NCBI GenBank assembly: GCA_945864085.1
Contig: CAMBAD010000010.1
Location: 1 to 42,669, forward strand
Direction: 5' to 3'
Length of the DNA: 42,669 bases
From: an uncultured Streptococcus sp.
GTDB lineage: Bacteria > Bacillota > Bacilli > Lactobacillales > Streptococcaceae
The position numbers were made by a program, and so were the translations under genes. Shown here piece by piece: positions 23,397-30,462 of this stretch (its first letter is position 1; every line of letters begins with the position of its first letter). Under the pieces are notes generated by a model, which was not told the origin of the DNA, did not search any database, and worked only from the letters and a program-made list of their open reading frames with translations.

Positions 23397-23459
23397 ATGA
23401 GTGAAAAACCAGTCTGGGATAGGCTGGTTTTTCCTTCATTTTGGAAGGAGGACCTATGA
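23397..23459 (+). CDS. Possible 20-residue leader peptide upstream of the LOG gene
   Basis: ATG 23397 with a GGGAGG site 10 bases upstream opens a 20-codon frame containing two Trp and ending in TGA that overlaps the LOG start codon (ATGA). An inverted repeat (23404-23412 with 23424-23432, AAAAACCAG/CTGGTTTTT) lies inside. It may be a translated leader, or simply the terminator of the gene that preceded the ICE insertion. Confidence 0.3.
   Translation: MSEKPVWDRLVFPSFWKEDL
23404..23432. terminator. Hairpin with T-run upstream of the LOG gene
   Basis: A perfect 9-bp stem, AAAAACCAG with CTGGTTTTT, around an 11-base loop. The U-rich 3' arm makes it terminator-like on either strand. It could be the terminator of the chromosomal gene now separated by the ICE. 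Confidence 0.5.
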
Positions 23460-23989
23460 AGATTACTATTTTTTGTGGTGCAAGCGCTGGTCACCGCCCT
23501 ATCTACCGTGAAAAAACTCTCCAACTGGCCCAATGGATGATTGCCCAGGGGCATTGTTTGGTCTATGGTGGGGAAAAAGGTGGATTGATGGAGGTGCTGG
23601 CAGATACTTTTACCGCAGCGAAAGCACCTACTATAGGAATCATACCTGAGCATTTTGTTGAGAAGGGTTGGGCTTATCCCCATCTTTCCGAGCAGATAGT
23701 CGTTAATGATTTATCGGAGAGAAAGGAAAAAATGATGGCTTTAGGAGAGGCTTTCATAGCTCTACCAGGTGGATTGGGAACCTTGGAGGAGATTGTCCAA
23801 GTTATTTCTTGGGCCCGTATCGGGCTACATGAGAAGCCTTGTATCTTCTACAATGTTCATCAGTATTTTGGTCATCTAAGCAGCCTCTTGGATCACATGG
23901 TTTCGGAAGGTTTTCTCAGTCAGGCAGATAGAAACCTGTTTCTTTTCACGGATGAGTTGTCGGCGATAGCCGACTTGCTGCATCAGTAG
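23456..23989 (+). CDS. LOG-family protein (cytokinin riboside 5'-monophosphate phosphoribohydrolase-like)
   Basis: 177 residues, ATG 23456 with a GGAGG site. The family signature is complete: an N-terminal Rossmann strand with FCGASAGHRP, VYGGEKGGLMEVLAD and ALPGGLGTLEEI (PGGxGTxxE). LOG proteins hydrolyse nucleoside 5'-monophosphates to base and ribose 5-phosphate; many bacterial members were misnamed lysine decarboxylases. The length is as usual for the short class. It is the first chromosomal gene beyond the ICE. Confidence 0.9.
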   Translation: MKITIFCGASAGHRPIYREKTLQLAQWMIAQGHCLVYGGEKGGLMEVLADTFTAAKAPTIGIIPEHFVEKGWAYPHLSEQIVVNDLSERKEKMMALGEAFIALPGGLGTLEEIVQVISWARIGLHEKPCIFYNVHQYFGHLSSLLDHMVSEGFLSQADRNLFLFTDELSAIADLLHQ

Positions 23990-24367
23990 CTAGCATAATC
24001 CAGTCTGTTTGAAGGGGAATTTCTGCTTGCTACGCTTCACAAACTGATTGTCCCAGGCAACCAACCGCGAATCTCTACGAATCCAATGCCTTCTAAACTG
24101 CTTTGGAGCTGCTCGCTGCTCTTCGAAAATGAAAATCGGTCGTTGTCGACTTGAGTTCCTTCGGCTCTAGCTGTATCGTCTGGTTTGACTTTCATTGAGC
24201 GGGGACACAACATGATTATTTACAAAGTGGTGGGACAAAAATTAAAAAATTCTCACTCTGATTAAAATTTGAATAATTAAAAATAGCTTAGAATCAACGT
24301 TTCTGATGACGATATTCTAAGCTATTTTCTATTTTAAGGACTTTTTACCCTGCTTCTTCAATGCTAG
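23990..24367. other. Intergenic stretch with degenerate repeat and terminator
   Basis: No gene seen in 378 bases. An imperfect inverted repeat lies at 24003-24048. A block at about 24110-24205 has a GCTC..AATGAAA-type start and the near complement at its end, like a common streptococcal intergenic repeat. A perfect 15-bp inverted repeat lies at 24280-24328. Confidence 0.6.
24280..24328 (-). terminator. Terminator of the nrdG/GNAT operon
   Basis: A perfect 15-bp inverted repeat (24280-24294 and 24314-24328) with a 19-base loop, followed on the minus strand by TTTTTAATTATT. It lies 40 bases past the end of the leftmost GNAT gene and may also stop LOG transcription from the other side. Confidence 0.8.
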
Positions 24368-24919
24368 TTACCACGGTTTGCCTCGCAAATCAATCGGGCC
24401 GCTGGGAAAATTTTGCCAGTCTTTTTGCCCCGTGGCAATCATGATAAGCGATAAGTCTTCTTGTAGCTGATTGGTCAAGCGGTTTACAGAGCGTTCCAGA
24501 CGGTCAAAGCGATGAAAGCCACAGGCTTCATAAAAAGGAACAACCTCCTCGCGACAACCCAAATAAGAAAAATCAACTGCTAAAGTTTGCGTATTTTCCT
24601 CTAACAAGCGGGACATCATATCTCTCCCTAATCCTTTCCCACGAAATTCTGGCGCTATTAAAACTCCTCCGACTCCCGCAATAAGACACTCTTCTGCTCC
24701 TACAGAAATAGTACGAACCTGACTGCCCATATGACCCACCAAGTCCTCGCCTAGATAGGCTAACAAATGATAGTCTTGCGGTGCGTAACCATAGGGCTGC
24801 TTCGAATTCCACTCTCCGTAATCATCTCTATATTCTCTATCAAACAACTCTTTGATAGATTGAGCCTGCTTAGCAATCAAATCTTCTGTTGACGAAAATA
24901 GAAAATTCAGTTTTGTCAT
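24368..24919 (-). CDS. GNAT-family N-acetyltransferase, last gene of the nrd locus
   Basis: 183 residues from ATG 24919, which overlaps the nrdG stop as ATGA. The acetyl-CoA loop is seen as EFRGKGLGRDMMSRLLEE near residue 105, preceded by the strand GVGGVLIAP and followed by the end motif FYEACGFHRF. The substrate is unknown. Six codons upstream start with TTG, but the coupled ATG is preferred. Confidence 0.85.
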   Translation of the reverse strand: MTKLNFLFSSTEDLIAKQAQSIKELFDREYRDDYGEWNSKQPYGYAPQDYHLLAYLGEDLVGHMGSQVRTISVGAEECLIAGVGGVLIAPEFRGKGLGRDMMSRLLEENTQTLAVDFSYLGCREEVVPFYEACGFHRFDRLERSVNRLTNQLQEDLSLIMIATGQKDWQNFPSGPIDLRGKPW

Positions 24920-25473
24920 TTCTCTAACCTTTCCCAAATAACCACCTGTCCTTGTTTGAGGGACTGCTGGACATCAATAATGCGTTGGTTGGAAGAGCCT
25001 CGGAATTGCAGCATGAGATTGCGCTTGGTCTTATCATAGCGGCCATCTACGAGAATGTCCAAATGACTGAGCAACTCCAATTTGTCTGGCGTTTCCAACA
25101 TCAATTCTTCCCATGTGTAACCTGTCCAGGACCAAATGTCTTTTTCTGGCAATTCCTTCCGAACCCGCTTGACGAGGGGAAGGACGGTGCCTGTATTGAG
25201 AAAGGGCTCGCCACCCAAGAGGGTCAGGCCTTGTACATAGGGCTGAGCTAGGTCTGCTAAAATACGGTTTTCCAGCTCCTTGGTATAGGGAATGCCTGCC
25301 TTGAAGGACCAGGTGGCGACGTTGTAGCAGCCTTCGCAATGAAAGAGACAGCCGCTGACATAGAGGGAGCAACGCACGCCTTCTCCATCCACAAAGTTAA
25401 AGGCTTTGTAATCCATAATTCGTCCCTGACTGAGTTCTTCGCTCTTCCACTCTTGGGGTTTGGGATTGTTCAT
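24916..25473 (-). CDS. nrdG: Anaerobic ribonucleotide reductase activating protein NrdG
   Basis: 185 residues from ATG 25473 with a GAGGTG site that overlaps the stop of the preceding GNAT gene. The radical-SAM cysteines are seen in CLFHCEGCYN (CxxxCxxC, residues about 43-50) after FVDGEGVRCSLYVSGC, with LTLLGGEPFL following. NrdG uses an iron-sulfur cluster and S-adenosylmethionine to generate the glycyl radical on NrdD. It lies in the same locus as nrdD but is separated from it by small mobile elements and hairpins. Confidence 0.95.
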   Translation of the reverse strand: MNNPKPQEWKSEELSQGRIMDYKAFNFVDGEGVRCSLYVSGCLFHCEGCYNVATWSFKAGIPYTKELENRILADLAQPYVQGLTLLGGEPFLNTGTVLPLVKRVRKELPEKDIWSWTGYTWEELMLETPDKLELLSHLDILVDGRYDKTKRNLMLQFRGSSNQRIIDVQQSLKQGQVVIWERLEK

Positions 25474-25474
25474 A

Positions 25475-25969
25475 TCACACCTCAATCCAATAACGTTCAA
25501 TTCCTTCTCGGACATCTTCCAAAGCTCCGCCACAAGCTAGAATGGTCTTTTGACTGGCTTGATTATCTGTCGAGCAGGTCACCAGGACCTTGGAAATATT
25601 TTTAGCAGCCACCTCCTGCAAGCCTAGTCGCAACTGGTCCTTGGCATAACCCTTGCCACGCTCGGTCGGGCGAATGGAATAACCAATGTGACCGCCTTTG
25701 TTGAGCAGGAAATCGTTGAGCCGTAGGCGTAGACTGAGAAAGCCAAGGGCTCGACCTGTCTGGTCAAATGACACATACTGAACGTACGGAACAAAGCCTT
25801 CTGGCAATTCCAGGCCTAGTTCGGCCTGTTTTAGTTTTTCCAGCCATTCCACAAAGTCCACATCCTTGGTGATAAAGCCTCCGTCCATGGCAGAATTTTC
25901 CGCTTCAAATTCTGCCAGCATGTCAAAAATCGTTTCCTTGTCCGCTAGTGTTGGTCTTCTTAATTCCAT
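25475..25969 (-). CDS. GNAT-family N-acetyltransferase between the metallophosphatase gene and nrdG
   Basis: 164 residues from ATG 25969 with a GGAGGG site, following the upstream stop directly. Acetyl-CoA binding motif RPTERGKGYAKDQLRLGL near residue 98 with the strand HIGYSI before it; NQASQKTILACGG is the usual end motif. Pneumococci have a comparable GNAT gene between nrdD and nrdG, so a conserved but unexplained link to this locus is likely. Confidence 0.87.
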   Translation of the reverse strand: MELRRPTLADKETIFDMLAEFEAENSAMDGGFITKDVDFVEWLEKLKQAELGLELPEGFVPYVQYVSFDQTGRALGFLSLRLRLNDFLLNKGGHIGYSIRPTERGKGYAKDQLRLGLQEVAAKNISKVLVTCSTDNQASQKTILACGGALEDVREGIERYWIEV

Positions 25970-25970
25970 C

Positions 25971-27421
25971 CTACCCTCCATATTGTCTTTTGAAAAATTC
26001 ACTGATGATGTCACTATCCAAGCCTAAATCCTGTATAATTTCTGCCTGGTGGAAATCATCATAATTATCCTTGCCGCTCCAGACAAAAGAATTGGTCACA
26101 ATCTGATAGTTCTTGTCCGCCTCAACAGCTCTGCCATTGACCATAAAACCTTCACCGTCTGGGGAAATGCCCCACAGCTGCGGATAAAGGCCTGTCTTTA
26201 GACTAGCTACCAAATTGCTGCCCTTGATGGAAACCAGCAGCACGCGCTTAGAGAAGGGCAAGACCTTGACCAGATCCGAATAGTAGATTGGGCCCGCAGA
26301 CAAAGAGGCACGAATACCAAAACCGTTGAGAAGCGCACCGTCTGCCTGCAAGCCTGATAGCCCCGCCTGTTCATACAGGGCTTGACAAATCACAGGTGCG
26401 AGACTGGACACGCCTTGACGAATGCTATCTCGCTCTCCATCTAGCGCATGCGGAAGAACTGCGATTGGTTGGGAAAAAGCTGCGTCCCGTTCCGACTTCA
26501 TCTGGTCGATAACAGCCCTAACCGCCTTGTCTTCTCCGGTCAATTTCTCCACCTCAATCAAGTCATAAGCCAACACCTCATGCCGCCCATCTGCATAACA
26601 CCGCAAGGACAGATGGCCTACAAAACGACCATATTGCCCCGTCTGGCAAATGCTGACTCCGCCCACTTGACTAGGTTTTTTTAAGATCGTATGGGTATGC
26701 CCACCCAAAATCACATTGACTTCTGGAAATTCCGTTGCCAAGTCCAGATCTTCATCGTAGCCTAGATGACTGAGCAAAACTATGTGGGCTTGAGGGTTCT
26801 TGCTCACAATCTGGTCAACCTGCCTCCGTAGCGCCTGCCGAGGCTCTTCAAAGAGTACATTGTCTGTCGGCGAGGCAACTTCCTGAGTTTCCAAAGTGGT
26901 TAACCCCAAAACATAGAGCGTTTTTTCAGCCATAGTAAACTCCAAAGCATCCTCCAGCGGCACCAGTTCATCAACCGCTTCTCCATCACGGTAACGCAGA
27001 TTGGACGACACAACTGGAAAGGCCGCATAATCGTTCAAGCGGCTAAGCAGTTCATCCCCGTGATCAAACTCGTGATTGCCCAAGGTCATGGCCTGACAAC
27101 CAATTCGATTCATCAACTCGATTTCCTTGACGCCTCGGTACATGTTGAAAAAAATATTTCCCGAAAATATCGTCATTTAGTTTTTCTTTTATTACTTCGT
27201 TAACTCGCCTTGCCTAACTCCAGTTATGCCTGCGGCTCGTTGCCTAGTACTAAAAGTAAACTAAAAGACTATAAATCCCCACTGTCAAAGACAAAGGTCG
27301 GAATACCTTTTTTCTCATTGCTGGCCCGAATGTTCGCAATGAGCTGGGCCTTTTTTGGAAAATTCTTTATGTAGGAATGCAGGTCATTGGTGTGAAGAAT
27401 GCTAATATCTGTAAAATCCAT
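25971..27421 (-). pseudogene. YunD-like metallophosphatase/5'-nucleotidase gene split by a 102-bp element
   Basis: Two parts read in the same direction. 27421-27269 encodes the N-terminus starting MDFTDISILHTNDLHSYIK with the metal motif HTNDLH and FDSGD, then runs into a stop inside the inserted element. 27176-25971 encodes the rest, with IFSGN, GNHEFDHG, SHLGYDEDL and GGHTHT. Removing the element plus one TA (104 bases) rejoins codons as DSGD-L-FSGN in one 448-residue frame. No signal peptide, so it resembles cytosolic YunD-type enzymes rather than UshA. The downstream piece lacks the first metal-binding motifs and is probably inactive alone. Confidence 0.88.
27170..27271. mobile_element. 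102-bp MITE, copy 1, inserted in the metallophosphatase gene
   Basis: Flanked by TA on both sides (27168-27169 and 27272-27273). The ends are imperfect inverted repeats: TCGTCATTTAGTTTTTC on the left against TAGTCTTTTAGTTTAC read from the right. No coding capacity. Precise removal with one TA restores the host frame. TA duplication and terminal repeats point to mobilisation by an IS630/mariner-type transposase, as known for pneumococcal RUP elements; no transposase gene is present here. Confidence 0.85.
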
Positions 27422-27424
27422 CGG

Positions 27425-27559
27425 TTATTTCTTCTTATTCTGCGCTTGCTTGAGCAATTCCTGCACACGCGCCGTCTTGTCCTGCTTCACAGTGGAATGC
27501 TTCTCGTGGTAGCGTGTCACCAAGGCCTTGCCCTTGTCGTCTAATTGGTATTTTCCCAT
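27425..27559 (-). CDS. 44-residue conserved protein of the nrdD locus
   Basis: ATG 27559 with AGGAGAG upstream; TAA at 27425 lies three bases before the start of the split metallophosphatase gene. The product begins MGKYQLDDKGKALVTRYHEK and is highly basic at the end (QAQNKKK). Pneumococcal genomes have a similar short protein (MGKYQLD...) right after nrdD, which supports it being real. Function unknown. Confidence 0.75.
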   Translation of the reverse strand: MGKYQLDDKGKALVTRYHEKHSTVKQDKTARVQELLKQAQNKKK

Positions 27560-27616
27560 TTTTCTCTCCTTTTTCCTTAATTTAAAATCTCTATTCACAA
27601 GCAAAGTGCATTTATA

Positions 27617-27814
27617 TAAGGCTAGTTATAGTCGAATGAATTAGCTTTCAGACAAGGAACTGAGGCGCAGGCTGTACTAGAGTACGGCAAGTCGAAAGTG
27701 ACGATGTATCAAAGATAATTCAAATGACTATATCGCTCATCATGGCCGTTTTTTGAGGAAATACGGACTGTATTTCGAAAAAACGAACAATGAGCAGCTG
27801 AAAAGTTAGCCTTA
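27617..27814. repeat. Palindromic element interrupted by MITE copy 2
   Basis: The outer arms TAAGGCTA (27617-27624) and TAGCCTTA (27807-27814) are perfect complements. Inside, GCTCAT (27735-27740) pairs with ATGAGC (27790-27795), and CGTTTTTT-x-AGGAAATAC faces GTATTTC-x-AAAAAACG around a centre near 27765. Without the 102-bp insertion and one TA the element is about 94 bases, nearly all able to fold into one hairpin. Confidence 0.65.
27629..27730. mobile_element. 102-bp MITE, copy 2
   Basis: Exactly the same length as copy 1 and flanked by TA (27627-27628 and 27731-27732). The ends TAGTCGAATGAATTAGC and TAGTCATTTGAATTATC (read from the other end) are imperfect inverted repeats. Read in the opposite orientation it aligns without gaps to copy 1, sharing GTCATTT near one end, a CTTGCC and GCCTGCG core and the terminal GACTA. 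Confidence 0.85.
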
Positions 27815-27864
27815 AATGGAAGTCTGAACTGTGAATATAGGTTCTTAATTGTGCCGTGATAACA

Positions 27865-27896
27865 AACTTCCACAGCTACATGGAACTGTGGAAGTT
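27865..27896 (-). terminator. Hairpin after nrdD
   Basis: A perfect 11-bp inverted repeat (AACTTCCACAG / CTGTGGAAGTT) with a 10-base loop, 21 bases past the nrdD stop. The T-run after it is weak (TTGTTATC), so termination may be partial. Confidence 0.65.
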
Positions 27897-27916
27897 CTGG
27901 TATTGTTTGATTGTAA

Positions 27917-30088
27917 TTATAGGCTTGACCCGTTCATGTGTTTGACACGGGCAGCGATTTCCTTATGACGACCATTGACCATCGGACGCGCTTGCGGATT
28001 GCCGAGATAACCACAGGTCCGCTTGACAACGTCTACCAGTTTCGGATCGCTATTGCCGCAGTTCGGGCACTTGAAACCACGCTCGGTCGGCTCAAAATCC
28101 CCCTCAAAATCGCAGGCATAGCAATGGTCAATCGGAGTATTGGTCCCCAAATAACCGACACGGTCATAGGCATAGTCCCAAACAGCCTCAAGCGCCTTGG
28201 GATTTTGTTGCAGCACAGGATATTCGCAGTAGTGGATGAAGCCACCGCTGGCACCTGCTTCTGGATAAATCTTCTCAAAATCCAATTTTTCAAACGGTGT
28301 TGGATTTTTCCGAACATCATAGTGGAAACTGTTCGTGTAATACTGTTTGTCCGTAATATCCTTGACGATACCAAACTTCTCTGTATCCATACGACAGAAA
28401 CGGTCTGTCAAACTCTCAGACGGTGTCGAGTAAACAGAGAAATGGTAGCCATATTCATCGGACCAGGCCGCCGTCAATTCCTTCATGCGCTTGATGATGT
28501 CAACCGTGAAGTCCTTGGCTTGCGGATTATTCTCCCACTGTCCACCGAAGAAAACCGTTGCGACCTCATACAGTCCAATATAACCCAGCGAAATGGTGGC
28601 TCTGCGATTTCTGAAAACCTCGTCCACCGCATCTGTCTTAGCCAGCCGCTTCCCGAAAGCCCCATACTGGTAAAGAATTGGGGCATTTGCAGGCGTCGCT
28701 TCCTTGACCCGCTCCACGCGGTAAACCAGAGCATCCTTGGCAATGGCCATCCGCTCATCAAAAATTTCCCAGAATTTGGTCGTGTCCCCAGCGGATTCCA
28801 TGGCAATCCGTGGCAGATTGACGGTCACCACGCCCAAATTCATGCGGCCAGAAGTTACATCCTGACCGTTTTCATCTTTCCAGCCTTGAAGGAAGGAACG
28901 GCAGCCCATCGGCACCTTGAAAGAGCCTGTCAATTCAACGATTTTATCATAAGATAGCATGTCTGGATACATCCGCTTGGTGGCACATTCAATAGCCAGC
29001 TGCTTGATGTCATAGTTGGGCGAATCGGGTTCTAGGTTCAAGCCACGTTTGACTGTGAAAATCAACTTAGGAAAGATAGCTGTCCGCCCTTCTCGTCCCA
29101 GGCCTTTGATCCGAATATTGAGGATAGCCTTTTGAATTTCTCGCTCAAACCAGGAAGTCCCCAAACCAAAGCCAAGCGAGGTAAAAGGCGTTTGTCCATT
29201 GGAAGTGAAAAGAGTATTGATTTCATACTCCAAAGACTGCATGGCATCGTAAATATCCTTTTGGGTCTTGGCACGCGCATATTCTTCCTGCTTTTCAGGC
29301 AAAACCCACTCCTTGGCGTCCTTGAGATGCTTCTGATAGTTGAGTTCCGCATAAGGCGCCAGCACCTCGTCAATTCGATCTGCCGAACAGCCCCCGTACT
29401 GACTGGAAGCCACATTGGCAATGATTTGTGAAATCTGAGCCGTTGCGGTCTGGATAGACTTGGGACTTTCTACATCCGCATTTCCAATCTTGAATCCTCG
29501 GGCCAACATCCCCTTGAAATCAATCAGACAGCAGTTGGTCATCGGAGTGTAGGGACTATAATCCAAATCGTGATAGTGAATATCACCCTTCTGGTGGGCA
29601 TTGGCAACATGGGCTGGCAAAAGTTTCAGACCGATAGACTTACCAACGATTCCAGCTGTCAAATCGCGCTGGGTATTGAAAACATCCGCGTCCTTATTGG
29701 CATTTTCGTTGACCACCGATTGATCCTTGCTCAACAATTTATGGATTTCAAAGTTAATATCCGTAGCTTGATGACGACGGAAATCGCGTTGGGTACGGTA
29801 CTGGATATAGCGCTCTGCCAAATCATACAGATGAGCCTTGAGCAATTCCTGTTCCACAACGGTCTGAATCTCGTAAATCTGGACATCCTTATCGAACCGA
29901 CAGCCAATCTCCGTCAAGGTTGCTTCCACCACCAATTTCAAACCAGCTTCTGAAACAGGATGGTCCAGTTCTTGATTGGCCCGCTGAAGAGCAGAAAAAA
30001 TCTTATCCTGATCAAAAGATACTGTCCGTCCATCACGTTTCAAAACCAATAATTCTATGCTTGGTAAGACATTTTCTCGCACCTTCAT
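27917..30088 (-). CDS. nrdD: Anaerobic ribonucleoside-triphosphate reductase NrdD
   Basis: 723 residues from ATG 30088, eight bases after GGAGG. The N-terminal ATP-cone (KRDGRTVSFDQDKIFSALQR) covers about residues 10-100, followed by the ten-stranded catalytic barrel. The zinc site is CYACDFEG...KCPNCGN, and the C-terminal glycyl radical site is RTCGYLG near residue 695. It reduces NTPs to dNTPs under anaerobic conditions after activation by NrdG. Its length matches streptococcal NrdD. Two NrdR-box-like palindromes lie upstream. Confidence 0.97.
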   Translation of the reverse strand: MKVRENVLPSIELLVLKRDGRTVSFDQDKIFSALQRANQELDHPVSEAGLKLVVEATLTEIGCRFDKDVQIYEIQTVVEQELLKAHLYDLAERYIQYRTQRDFRRHQATDINFEIHKLLSKDQSVVNENANKDADVFNTQRDLTAGIVGKSIGLKLLPAHVANAHQKGDIHYHDLDYSPYTPMTNCCLIDFKGMLARGFKIGNADVESPKSIQTATAQISQIIANVASSQYGGCSADRIDEVLAPYAELNYQKHLKDAKEWVLPEKQEEYARAKTQKDIYDAMQSLEYEINTLFTSNGQTPFTSLGFGLGTSWFEREIQKAILNIRIKGLGREGRTAIFPKLIFTVKRGLNLEPDSPNYDIKQLAIECATKRMYPDMLSYDKIVELTGSFKVPMGCRSFLQGWKDENGQDVTSGRMNLGVVTVNLPRIAMESAGDTTKFWEIFDERMAIAKDALVYRVERVKEATPANAPILYQYGAFGKRLAKTDAVDEVFRNRRATISLGYIGLYEVATVFFGGQWENNPQAKDFTVDIIKRMKELTAAWSDEYGYHFSVYSTPSESLTDRFCRMDTEKFGIVKDITDKQYYTNSFHYDVRKNPTPFEKLDFEKIYPEAGASGGFIHYCEYPVLQQNPKALEAVWDYAYDRVGYLGTNTPIDHCYACDFEGDFEPTERGFKCPNCGNSDPKLVDVVKRTCGYLGNPQARPMVNGRHKEIAARVKHMNGSSL

Positions 30089-30144
30089 CTGACTGACCTC
30101 CAAAAATCTTCACTGGTTATAGTGTAGCATTTCACAAACTAAAA

Positions 30145-30201
30145 ATCAATATATTGTAGAAAAAAATATTTTTTTCTTCTTTGAGCACAATATATAGCAA
30201 G
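30145..30201. promoter_or_regulatory. NrdR-box-like pair upstream of nrdD
   Basis: Cores CAATATATTG (30148-30157) and CAATATATAG (30188-30197, inside GCACAATATATAGC) resemble the NrdR box (ACACWATATNTNGTGT type) and lie 40 bases centre to centre, about four helical turns. NrdR boxes usually lie about three turns apart, so the spacing is unusual. Location 60-110 bases before the nrdD start fits repression of reductase genes. Confidence 0.5.
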
Positions 30202-30218
30202 AAGCTTTTGAGGAGGAT

Positions 30219-30242
30219 AAAAAAAGAGTCTATTCAGACTCT
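30219..30242 (-). terminator. Terminator of the 57-residue membrane protein gene
   Basis: On the minus strand AGAGTCTGAATAGACTCT forms a 7-bp stem with a 4-base loop followed by six T; it overlaps the gene's stop codon. Confidence 0.85.
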
Positions 30243-30403
30243 CGTTTCTTAAACCATAGAAAATACAGATTGATTGCACAGGCCACTAAAATCACAGCGG
30301 GCCAAAGCAAATTCAAGAAGGGAATTTTGCCGATATTGTAGGCAAGCCATAAACTATTCCAGACCAGCCCAATGCTGTATAGAACTGTCAAAAAAATTTT
30401 CAT
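30230..30403 (-). CDS. 57-residue small membrane protein
   Basis: ATG 30403 (a second ATG directly before it at 30406) with AGGAGG upstream and TAG at 30230. Two membrane helices: an N-terminal one starting MKIFLTVLYSIGLVWNSLWL and a second, LLWPAVILVACAINLYFLWF, followed by a basic KKRESE end. Family not recognised. It has its own terminator, lying between nrdD and mutS. Confidence 0.65.
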   Translation of the reverse strand: MKIFLTVLYSIGLVWNSLWLAYNIGKIPFLNLLWPAVILVACAINLYFLWFKKRESE

Positions 30404-30462
30404 CATATCCTCCTAATTAGTACAAAAGAGAGAACCCTCAACAAACGCTGCTGATTTCATCC

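Larger units (their letters stand above)
1..23400. mobile_element. Integrative conjugative element, Tn916/ICESt3 type (left end outside window)
   Basis: The gene order DUF961-DUF961-TcpA-oriT-MobT-small genes-TcpC-TcpD-TcpE-VirB4-VirB6, all leftward, is the conserved conjugation module of Tn916/ICESt3-like elements of Firmicutes. A regulation end with an ImmR-like repressor and ImmA-like protease (21965-23177) abuts chromosomal genes from 23456. Integrase and excisionase are absent and expected beyond base 1. The right boundary is inferred between 23178 and 23396; the exact att site is not resolved because the left junction is missing. Cargo consists of three LPxTG proteins rather than antibiotic resistance genes. 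Confidence 0.85.
27560..27916. other. Intergenic region filled by nested repeat elements and a terminator
   Basis: No gene seen. It contains a palindromic element (27617-27814) interrupted by the second MITE copy (27629-27730), and the nrdD terminator hairpin (27865-27896). Confidence 0.75.

Noticed and set aside
1..23400. Search for an integrase, excisionase or resistance gene in the ICE part
   Set aside because: No tyrosine or serine recombinase, DDE transposase or known resistance gene appears in any frame; they probably lie left of the window.
25971..27176. The 401-residue ORF as a complete 5'-nucleotidase
   Set aside because: Its apparent start lies inside the inserted element and the first metal-binding motifs are encoded beyond it, so it is a fragment.
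27938..28957. 339-residue rightward ORF inside nrdD
   Set aside because: It is fully antisense to the highly conserved nrdD frame, with no ribosome site or recognisable domain.
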